Positions 9,001 through 13,857 of a DNA stretch of 27,740 nucleotides are shown piece by piece. Position 1 is the stretch's first letter, and every line of letters starts with the position of its first letter. The notes beneath the pieces were generated by a model. The model ran no database searches. It was not told where the DNA came from and worked only from the letters and a program-made list of their open reading frames with translations. Source of the stretch: a virus; the IMG/VR virus record IMGVR_UViG_3300048442_000979, positions 1 to 27,740 of that record. One strand, written 5' to 3'. Both the position numbers and the translations under genes were made by a program.

Positions 9001-10657
9001 TAGGTACAGTAATAGTGCCTGCATTTGCATATCTTGCAGCACCTTTGGAAATTCTAATCTCGTCAATATATCCAGTAAATGGATCAGCACCATTGAAATT
9101 AGCACCAATCTTCAATGATTTAGACGTGCCATAGTTATTGGTATCAGTGTATGCAGAACCAACTCTAGTGCCATCAATGAATAAACTAGTTACACCACTA
9201 ACTCTAGATACTGCAAGATGATGCCAAGTATTGACAGTTAAGGTTCCGCCAGTAATTACGTTAGATCCATTAACATTCAGGCGGATCACACCTGCACCTG
9301 TCATATCAATCAGCACTGCTACATCTGGACTTGCTGATCTAAAGTCAAAGATCTTTCCAGCAGTAATAGATGTTGGGCGTACAAATGCTTCAACAGCAAA
9401 GTCACCAGTCCCAAAACCAAAGTCAGATGATGTTGCTAATGACAGATAATCACCTGTTCCATCTAGAAGAACAGATCCTGTACCAAATTTCTTTTGAGTT
9501 GTAGATATTTGAGCATCGCCAAATACGCTGATTGATTTACCGTCAGTATCTGCAGTTGCCTCAGTAAATTCACCAGTACCCTGTCCATCAACATATATGT
9601 AAGTTCCATCATTAGAATCAATTGTTCCTGATGCTAATGCAGTGACACCATCAGTGTCATAGTAAGTAATAGTGTCAGCAGAATTAAACGTACCAGTAAT
9701 ATTGTTAAGTTTTAATCTGGTTTTACCTGCTCCTTTAAAACCGGTGCCGCCTGGATTTTCACCTTTAATACTATCGGAAGCAAAATATGTGAATGAGTTC
9801 AACCATTCAGCACGTGCTCCATTCTTAAGATACAGACCTACTGCATTGGGTACAACAAATGTACACTCGTTAAACAGTAGTGCTGCTTCAGCGGATGATG
9901 CACCTACACTTGATCCATCTACTAAGGCACCCCTACCAGCGTCTCCAACAGCGAATCCACGGGGGTCTGACCCAGATACACTACTCCCTTGTGTAATTAC
10001 GCTACAGCGTTGAATATATGGTCTTCTTCCGTCAGCAGAGACAACATATGTTGACTTTAATCTAAATCCATATCCAGTGTCATTTGATGTATTGTAAAAG
10101 AATTCTTTTACACAAATATCTTGAATGGTGCAATTGCCTTCAATTAAGAAAGCATCAAGTTGATTAGTACCAACCGTTGGTTTAATAAATGTTGATTTTG
10201 AACTATCTCCCGTAATAGTTACTCCCACAGGAACAGTCAGTGGGAATGTTTCAGTAAACGTACCAGCAGCAACAATAACAGTATCACCCTCTTGAACATA
10301 ATTATCAAGAGCATACTTTAATGAAGCAAAGGAAGTCGTTGGAGTTTTACCCCAAACATTTGCTCCAGTAGTTTCCCCATGGCGAGGGTTTACAGAACCA
10401 AGGGTTGCTTGATCAGTTCCGTTTGTCGAAACATACCAAGTTTTCCCAACACCATCAGTGATGGCACCTGAGAGCATTGAAGGAACAATTTTTTCATCGT
10501 TCGGATCCGCATTTAGGACTTCAACAATATTGCCATTATTGTTGACGAATAGCGTCCTATCATTAATATTAAGTCCAACTTCCTTATCTGTAAGATCAGA
10601 AGTCGTCGGTACTGAGTTCGGAGTTAGGGATCTCTTTAGCTTGATTCTGCTTGCCAT
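3008..10657 (-). CDS. Giant multidomain tail fibre: beta-helix, LamG, cupredoxin-like and Gly-Tyr repeats
   Basis: A 2549-aa probable adsorption fibre. Domains in order: residues 1-60, a fibre N-terminus (MASRIKLKRS, then DRTLFVNNNGNIVEV) like that of the 742-aa protein; about 70-300, a pectate-lyase-like beta-helix start (TWYVSTNGTD, SFASLKYALD); about 385-570, a LamG/concanavalin-like domain (FGTGSVLLDGTGDYLSL, TWHHLAVSR, GYIDEIRISKGAARY); about 590-690, apparent resumption of the beta-helix (ELRSIGSASVYG, HNFGYVGLDAD); about 828-1086 and 1509-2025, Gly-Tyr repeats; about 1135-1225, a cupredoxin-like domain with H1156, C1214, H1217 and M1220; about 1378-1394, IGINQHLPLYDLDVTG; about 2088-2126, a fibre module (IIPAGNSASRP, GMIRYN, QFEGFNG). 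No enzyme active site was identified. Its start overlaps the upstream 72-aa gene by 62 nt. Domain names come from motif recognition and were not tested by search. Confidence 0.92.
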   Translation of the reverse strand: MASRIKLKRSLTPNSVPTTSDLTDKEVGLNINDRTLFVNNNGNIVEVLNADPNDEKIVPSMLSGAITDGVGKTWYVSTNGTDQATLGSVNPRHGETTGANVWGKTPTTSFASLKYALDNYVQEGDTVIVAAGTFTETFPLTVPVGVTITGDSSKSTFIKPTVGTNQLDAFLIEGNCTIQDICVKEFFYNTSNDTGYGFRLKSTYVVSADGRRPYIQRCSVITQGSSVSGSDPRGFAVGDAGRGALVDGSSVGASSAEAALLFNECTFVVPNAVGLYLKNGARAEWLNSFTYFASDSIKGENPGGTGFKGAGKTRLKLNNITGTFNSADTITYYDTDGVTALASGTIDSNDGTYIYVDGQGTGEFTEATADTDGKSISVFGDAQISTTQKKFGTGSVLLDGTGDYLSLATSSDFGFGTGDFAVEAFVRPTSITAGKIFDFRSASPDVAVLIDMTGAGVIRLNVNGSNVITGGTLTVNTWHHLAVSRVSGVTSLFIDGTRVGSAYTDTNNYGTSKSLKIGANFNGADPFTGYIDEIRISKGAARYANAGTITVPTAEFAPDVNTSLLIHANGLSGSTNIIDGGVTSQDIRSSSGGSAAFITLADYTDFGAELRSIGSASVYGTRGVTAAGKGVRLRCVVHNFGYVGLDADQSNDISNVVQADEVIESGGGRVLFTSMDQNGDFRVGNAFFVDQENGTVSFAGGDQGSGTTFDQITVTGTGNTTTILPTQISVGNLEFSGDLINNASSNGIELGSTLELIDGASNDPSLTFVNDNTTGLFRDNDFVELNLDANGDEDVNSPIGPPLAFSFNNARKLQVGREVSSLVDFNIAKSSIASITVASAGTNYPPGQHTSPTTGGSGSGAKLALLVSPWAGSITNRGSGYTPALTQAEDVTGGTGTGGQIDLEIFGIEDGTINGGSGYYNPTGDVQVYNNVNLQSGSGTGAQANLTASGGQITEVEIVVHGTGYNVGDVLTASNADLLYTDPVTQDPLTSGGSGFSYTLTNVPGSVKSITPNTTPWTGIGYVIGDVISFTDSFGSGSGFQFTISALGVPTAVGNTDGITLGDTGEGYNVNDRLNTTYNVDTSVPIAGDTWSDLIDGAFNYITYNVLANPGINDTPGNKYFLDLGDGAGYVEAPDLNLQRNYVYNFVFTDGSAGTHPIHFSTTQDGTHNGGTRLTVGATTGKPITRAHYDANGTLDGYQLIVTDELPNTLYYYCEIHTGMAGNSGGGNEAQVNILGTYQGGLAVDVATLAKTTEIELRTDGEIVATTISSGSQTNTGTITSQNLTLLAQSGIGGDLTMDGNLDVGGNITVVGDLAVQGASEFSATVGGAGEISIGDADADIVNLRGDIVFNGVYGTPTPPATLGPLEGANFMVDATANRIGINQHLPLYDLDVTGVVHNTGDVFLASTANETVHIGRDPVAYVHNEGVTLDVSGDVEVTGHLLLQDGSETDPSIRFSSSGEVQGIFAHNPTGTTYGISFTNESGRTAEFNPGEFKFYRNFEFIYESINETTLTGGSGYVDGNYTNVVAVGGNGSGLLYDITVAFETAITTGGAGYDDALYEGVIVTSVTGASAGALQTFTIADAGLNYFDGTYTGVTLTGGTGSSATADITITGGSVSAVFANNVGSAYTVGDLFTVDVADVGGSKLETLTITNGGSGYSDGSYLAVPIVTSSGAGTNATADITVSGGAVTATVVQGQGGGYAVSDSLTIAPDDITISVLSGVNISNAGTGYANGSYTAVGSLQTNVREGLAGGGATFDITVSGNVITAATIDSAGTNYQVGDTLSVASSDIGGDGAGRINGVTITNGGTGYVDEIYAGVAFTGGSGSGGIAEITINGGVIDSIIVTDPGTGYSVGDTLSLSGYGGAAITVNTLVQPSGFELTVSGITVGSGLVLTPNTLITGSGISLEAATVATGTGGSGASADITVVAGIVTEVVITDAGSGFSIGDTIRVNDSDMLYDDGSGQQVPTATPTQQMLLTISALGSVTVANITDFGEGYKIADVLSSPNSVLGGQGSGFELAVDSLTSDITVTIDEKLGQLGVKVFDSETLTVGNSLALTASGIAKTVGGNLNLTTLVDNFVQIGGSQALIIPAGNSASRPVGIEGMIRYNSEVLQFEGFNGISFVSLGGVRDVDLDTFVTAENTTAEDDDTFRFFNENIRTITLTKDKYTLNNADEVEYTDLDKVNLWVEGTTVTSPYAATSFVPDATVVSTADSSFTLTAHNLVEGVIVAYAATGGTVIGGLGDGTEYYVHVVDADTIKLAVDENSLTNAIYVPISGTSTDPQHTFTPVAASVTDVLYYYENRVYSIQTSGTFDALAASFPTHDTGTATNGTVDLRYERTTYSSPTFFGNNFNTVVDKFQINTGAINLKGDITSGIIETESPDLKLQFDNAGTLQPFLKLTRSGGISVNTDYGVSETYKEVLDYELQKLTLVDTQIASGVATLDTSVGVSSAITFGAYTDSYSGKFIVEITDDSATPRKQFSEVSYLVSSDGTNIYYTENSKLYTDIVLCDVTVDVVSNNVQVNINDLTSSSTTVFTIKVVNHNIQA
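4582..6130 (-). repeat. Tandem Gly-Tyr beta repeats, array 2 of the 2549-aa fibre
   Basis: About twelve related half-units alternate within about 515 residues. One form is GGSGYxDGxY (GGSGYVDGNY, GGSGYSDGSY, GTGYANGSY, GGTGYVDEIY). The other is GxGYxVGDxL (SAYTVGDLF, TNYQVGDTL, GTGYSVGDTL, GSGFSIGDTI). They are separated by GGSGSxxxADITVxGG strands. The units are diverged at residue level, which suggests an old array rather than a recent slippage event. This pattern recurs in marine phage fibres and probably forms an elongated beta-rich shaft. Confidence 0.8.
7400..8175 (-). repeat. Tandem Gly-Tyr beta repeats, array 1 of the 2549-aa fibre
   Basis: About six units of the same family as the larger array: AGTNYPPG, GSGYTPA, GSGYYNP, GTGYNVGD, GIGYVIGD and GEGYNVND, with Gly-Ser-Gly-rich strands between them. 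The cupredoxin-like domain follows directly on the C-terminal side, so the two arrays bracket the cupredoxin and a later fibre module. Confidence 0.75.
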
Positions 10658-10814
10658 TTATAGCATTCTCTGAATGTGACTGTTCTATGATACTATTTAA
10701 CCGATTTGTTAAATCCGTATTTCTCGCTTCCAACACAACATTAGTAAGAGTCAAGTCAGTCACCCTTTTTTGAAGGGTAGAAATAAGGACATTTATATCT
10801 AAATCATTTTTCAT
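10596..10814 (-). CDS. 72-aa coiled-coil protein overlapping the giant fibre gene
   Basis: The ATG lies 9 nt after the stop codon of the 742-aa fibre gene, and a GAGG element in the intervening sequence could act as its ribosome site. The 3' end overlaps the first 62 nt of the 2549-aa gene in another frame, a typical phage coupling arrangement. Residues about 8-45 (INVLISTLQKRV, LTLTNVVLEARN, LTNRLNSIIEQ) form leucine/valine heptads, followed by a polar tail. No signal or membrane segment is present. A small coiled-coil product between two fibre genes could be a fibre-folding chaperone (T4 gp57A is similarly small and helical) or an oligomerising adaptor. Neither is shown by sequence identity. 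Confidence 0.75.
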   Translation of the reverse strand: MKNDLDINVLISTLQKRVTDLTLTNVVLEARNTDLTNRLNSIIEQSHSENAINGKQNQAKEIPNSELSTDDF

Positions 10815-10823
10815 TGTTTAACC

Positions 10824-13052
10824 TCAGGTGAAAGTTCCCCCGTCGATGGTATCAGTCCAGACGGGAACTCCTGCAGCAGTAACTGTCAGGATCTGGAATG
10901 AGGTAGCAACATCCGGTCCAACGCCTGGACTTGCCATATTTGCGGCAGCGGTTTCTAATAGTTCACCAGCGCCATTTCCATAAAGAATGCCGTTAGTATT
11001 GAACTCAGATCTTCCCGTACCACCTTGCTTAACTGCAAGATCAACATCCAGTTCAAGATCGCCCAGTAAAACTGTACCTCTTGAAACTGAAATTGCAGTT
11101 ACTCTTAATTGCAAGTCATCTGCACCAGCAGAACCACCAATTAAGTTACCAGCAATGGTGAGTAAATCACCCTCTTGGTAATAAGTACCAGCACCTACAA
11201 TTGAAATACTTCCAATTGCAATAACGCCAGAAGCATCGCGAGCAACTGTAACTGTAAATCCATTACCTACTCCACCGGTTGGTGTTAGGTTGCTATAAGT
11301 TTGACTTGCAGCAGCAGGTAAAGTAGTAACAACTAGTTGGTCAAGATCATCCTGTTCAATCTTAACTGATTGTACAGCACCTTTTACATGAGTAAAGATG
11401 TTGTTGGTGTTAGTAGCATCTTCAATAAATGTAAATGCACCAAGACCATCTTCTCCTGCAGTTCTGTCAAAACCAAAGAATCCATTCTTAATTGCAGAAC
11501 CATTGTGGTATGAATATTGAATACCACGATCCATACCATCATTGGATCCTTGAGTTACAGTAACATAATCACCAACTTCAATTTGAGCAGAAATGCCAGA
11601 ACTTAAAGTAAGTGTTGTAGTTTCAAATACTGTTTGATCAGTTACATCCTTTACTAAATTAATAGATTGTGGAGTTCCACTAGAACCATCAGTAAGAGCG
11701 TCACCTTCATAGAATCCACTCTCTCTTAAAGAAAGAGCACTAAGAAGAGTAACTCTTAAAGTATTTGAAGTTTGTGCTTGGAATGTACCAAGTTGCTGAT
11801 AAACACCACCATCATAATGATAAATGGGATCGCCAACAGATGGCGATGAACTGAAACCAGCATCAGTATGAAAAACTACTTCAATTTGTGTAATAGTTCT
11901 TCCACCAGTACCTACATTAGTACCAGTTACAAGACCACCTGTTGCAATACCAGATGGATTGTCAACATTAAGTGTTGTTCCTGAAGATGGTGCTTGTAAA
12001 GTGACTGCTTTCTGTGAAGTAGTATCTCCAATGTTAAAAACAGGATCGTTGACTGTCATCTCGGTTGAGTTAACAGTAGTGGTCGTACCAGCAACTTGCA
12101 GGTTACCACGAACAATCAGGTCACCAGCAGCGTCTCCTGCAGCAGGATCAGGGTCCAGAATAATCTGAGAACCAGCAATTGTAGAGATGGTGTTACCATC
12201 CATTCTCAAGTTGTCAATGTTAAATTGACCAGTTAAACTTGTAGTACCGCTATAAGTGTTGTTTCCGTTGAATGTTACGTTAGCATTAAACGTAGTGGTT
12301 GATTCAACAGTCAGAATATCAGTACTAGCAGTACCAAGAGTTACATCATCATCAACTACAAGATCTTTGATCCATGCAGTTTGTGCAACACCCAGACCAC
12401 CAGCAAGTTTTACTGAACCAGTAGTAGAGTTTGTTGCGTTTGTAGTGTCGTTGAATTGAATTGCAACGCCATTATCATAAGTCCAATCAGCACCATTAAC
12501 TCTAAGGGTGTCTGTTTGGTTTTCATCATAACGGATACCACTATCTTTATCACTACCAAAGTAGATACGCATATCATCTTGAATGCGTAAGTCAGGTACA
12601 GTTGCACCTACTCTTTTAATATCTAATGTTGCATCACTATCACTAAACAGTAATTCAACATCTCCACTAGTACCAAACTCTAGTTCTTGTCCGTCTTCGA
12701 TGACAAGTTTACCAGTGCCGTTTGCTCTGAAGATCAGATCAGTATCTGTCGTATCAGTTTCTACAACGTTAGCATCAATGTTAACATCGTCAACTCTAAA
12801 TCTATCTACCTTTGAGTTACTATCTACAATAACTCCTGAAGATGGAGTTAAGGTTCCATGAACATGATCGAGTAGGTCGGTAAAATACTTACCGCCAATG
12901 ATCTGAACTGTACTATTGTTATCTCCAACGAAAACTCTGTCGCCACGGTTGACCTGTGTGCCAGCACCAACCGTAAGAGCAATTTCGCCAAATTCTAGTG
13001 AAGCTGGTACAACTGTACCTGTACTTCTTTTAATTAGGATGGTTGATGCCAT
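10824..13052 (-). CDS. 742-aa tail-fibre-like virion protein
   Basis: The start is well fixed: GGAGGA lies 8 nt before an ATG that shares one base with the stop codon of the 69-aa gene (TGATG). The N-terminus MASTILIKRS, then LEFGEIALTV and DRVFVGDNN, matches the fibre N-terminal pattern also present in the 2549-aa protein. Further fibre modules are ELEFGTSGDVELLF with DLRIQDDMRIYFGSDKDS, VKLAGGLGVAQTAWIKDL (about 215-232), RGNLQVAGTTTTVNS (about 312-327), a Gly-Tyr-like unit VGAGTYYQEGD (about 620-630), and near the C-terminus VKQGGTGRSEFNTNGILYG. It is probably a trimeric beta-structured fibre or fibre shaft on the baseplate. It lacks the LamG and cupredoxin modules of its larger neighbour. 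No catalytic motif is visible. Confidence 0.9.
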   Translation of the reverse strand: MASTILIKRSTGTVVPASLEFGEIALTVGAGTQVNRGDRVFVGDNNSTVQIIGGKYFTDLLDHVHGTLTPSSGVIVDSNSKVDRFRVDDVNIDANVVETDTTDTDLIFRANGTGKLVIEDGQELEFGTSGDVELLFSDSDATLDIKRVGATVPDLRIQDDMRIYFGSDKDSGIRYDENQTDTLRVNGADWTYDNGVAIQFNDTTNATNSTTGSVKLAGGLGVAQTAWIKDLVVDDDVTLGTASTDILTVESTTTFNANVTFNGNNTYSGTTSLTGQFNIDNLRMDGNTISTIAGSQIILDPDPAAGDAAGDLIVRGNLQVAGTTTTVNSTEMTVNDPVFNIGDTTSQKAVTLQAPSSGTTLNVDNPSGIATGGLVTGTNVGTGGRTITQIEVVFHTDAGFSSSPSVGDPIYHYDGGVYQQLGTFQAQTSNTLRVTLLSALSLRESGFYEGDALTDGSSGTPQSINLVKDVTDQTVFETTTLTLSSGISAQIEVGDYVTVTQGSNDGMDRGIQYSYHNGSAIKNGFFGFDRTAGEDGLGAFTFIEDATNTNNIFTHVKGAVQSVKIEQDDLDQLVVTTLPAAASQTYSNLTPTGGVGNGFTVTVARDASGVIAIGSISIVGAGTYYQEGDLLTIAGNLIGGSAGADDLQLRVTAISVSRGTVLLGDLELDVDLAVKQGGTGRSEFNTNGILYGNGAGELLETAAANMASPGVGPDVATSFQILTVTAAGVPVWTDTIDGGTFT

Positions 13053-13261
13053 CAGAATGATCCTCCGTTTACCGTTACGTTATTTAACACATTACCAGAT
13101 TCAAATCTACTTGTTGATTGATTATAAATTAGGAGATAACCATCTCCTAAACCATTGGTGTTGGTGTCAACATCACCTAAGTTTTGAATCGTCGCAGCAC
13201 CGCCAAGTGCCACACGAGACACTTGAGGTGAAATCTGATCTCCAAACCTAATCCTTGCCAT
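13052..13261 (-). CDS. 69-aa fibre-module protein
   Basis: The gene begins by one-base overlap with the preceding stop codon (TAATG), with AAGGAG 10 nt upstream, and ends by one-base overlap with the next start (TGATG). This indicates strict translational coupling with both neighbours. The product has a fibre-type core, LGDVDTNTNGLGDGYLLIYN then SRFESGN. This resembles the 'LxDVDTS-GDxLxYDxxTxxW' unit repeated in many phage tail fibres, here present as a single free-standing copy. The end, VTVNGGSF, resembles the end of the next protein (DTIDGGTFT). It may be a small fibre adaptor, a cap, or a remnant of a larger fibre; the function is unknown. Confidence 0.85.
   Translation of the reverse strand: MARIRFGDQISPQVSRVALGGAATIQNLGDVDTNTNGLGDGYLLIYNQSTSRFESGNVLNNVTVNGGSF
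13061..13066 (-). promoter_or_regulatory. Strong ribosome binding site (GGAGGA) inside the 69-aa gene
   Basis: GGAGGA on the minus strand lies 8 nt before the ATG of the 742-aa gene. It is made by the two Gly codons of the terminal NGGSF of the upstream 69-aa protein. It is the best Shine-Dalgarno match I saw in the window and supports the chosen start. Confidence 0.8.
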
Positions 13262-13599
13262 TAGAGTGTTACTCCTTCTACTACTGTTAATATACCTTCT
13301 AATACTCTGGATTTAATCCCACTAGAATCAGTCAAAACTACATCATAAACATATCTACCAGGGGTCATAGAAGCAGTGACAGAATTAGTCAGTGCTATGG
13401 TAACTGACCCTGAATTTTCTGGAGGATTGATATTAACCTGCATAGTAGTAGAAGAACTACTACTATAATGCTTTTTAATTAAGCATTCTCCAGAGAAACC
13501 AGTCAAATTAAACTGCGATCCATTATCATTAGTTACAAAGAAGGTATTTTGAAAATCACTTCCTTGATAAACAACTAAATTAGTTACCGCAGCTAACAT
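13261..13599 (-). CDS. 112-aa beta-sandwich-like structural protein
   Basis: The start is supported by AGGA 8 nt before the ATG, with a late promoter box just upstream. The pattern YQGSDFQNTFFVTNDNGSQF, LTGFSGECLIKKHY, then GSVTIALTNSVTASMTPGRYVYDV resembles small phage proteins with an Ig- or BppU-N-terminus-like beta-sandwich: 'xxGxxFxxxFxxxdxxGxxxdLTGyxaxxxIr'. These often lie beside tail-fibre or baseplate genes. A short Ser run (HYSSSSSTT) sits in a probable loop. It is the first gene of a promoter-led unit and is coupled to the 69-aa gene by TAATG. The likely role is a small baseplate or fibre attachment protein; this is inferred from fold pattern and context. Confidence 0.85.
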   Translation of the reverse strand: MLAAVTNLVVYQGSDFQNTFFVTNDNGSQFNLTGFSGECLIKKHYSSSSSTTMQVNINPPENSGSVTIALTNSVTASMTPGRYVYDVVLTDSSGIKSRVLEGILTVVEGVTL

Positions 13600-13617
13600 T
13601 AGGTATATCCTATATCA

Positions 13618-13857
13618 TCAAGTATTTATACCATCAACTAACTTAAGTAATAATTGCTTTATTTCTGTAATTTCAGTTTTTAAAGCAGAAACTTCTTTTG
13701 CAGTTGATTCTATTTTTTCATCAAATTTATTTCTATTTTTAGAAATTGCTTTATATTTTTCAAAATCTGATTTATTTGTATTAATTATAGCGCCACTGTT
13801 TGGGTCACGATAAAAATTATCATGACCATCAACAGGAATCAAGCTAGTGCTATGCAT
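13618..13857 (-). CDS. 79-aa coiled-coil protein with an RDPNSGAIINTN motif
   Basis: The ATG lies inside the last codons of the 2077-aa gene (19-nt overlap), so translation is probably coupled. The N-terminal half has VDGHDNFYRDPNSGAIINTN, a motif I associate with small proteins beside structural genes in T4-like marine phages. The C-terminal half, from about residue 45 (FDEKIESTAKEVSALKTEI then IKQLLLKLV), is a regular heptad coiled coil. No export signal or membrane segment is seen. Its function is not established; a scaffold, chaperone or small virion component are options. Its final codons overlap a late promoter box that serves the next gene. Confidence 0.85.
   Translation of the reverse strand: MHSTSLIPVDGHDNFYRDPNSGAIINTNKSDFEKYKAISKNRNKFDEKIESTAKEVSALKTEITEIKQLLLKLVDGINT
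13623..13630 (-). promoter_or_regulatory. T4-type late promoter (TATAAATA) within the end of the 79-aa gene
   Basis: An exact TATAAATA occurs on the minus strand, overlapping the terminal Gly-Ile-Asn-Thr codons of the 79-aa gene. It ends 23 nt before the ATG of the 112-aa gene, with AGGA in between as ribosome site. The spacing suits a short late leader. It would start the unit from the 112-aa gene through the 258-aa gene. Confidence 0.75.

Noticed and set aside
9672-10013. Plus-strand open frame of 113 codons
   Set aside because: Antisense to the beta-helix and following coding region of the 2549-aa fibre; no motif or independent gene context.
3008-10657. Diversity-generating retroelement target in the giant fibre
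   Set aside because: There is no reverse transcriptase, no template repeat, and no C-terminal lectin-type variable region ending in the window.
10655-10662. TATAAATG resembling a late promoter box at the start of the 2549-aa gene
   Set aside because: Its last three bases are the gene's own ATG, so a transcript from it would lack the start codon; the upstream genes can supply read-through transcription.
12916-13251. Plus-strand open frame of 111 codons
   Set aside because: It spans the junction of the 69-aa and 742-aa genes on the opposite strand; both minus-strand genes have strong ribosome sites and fibre motifs.
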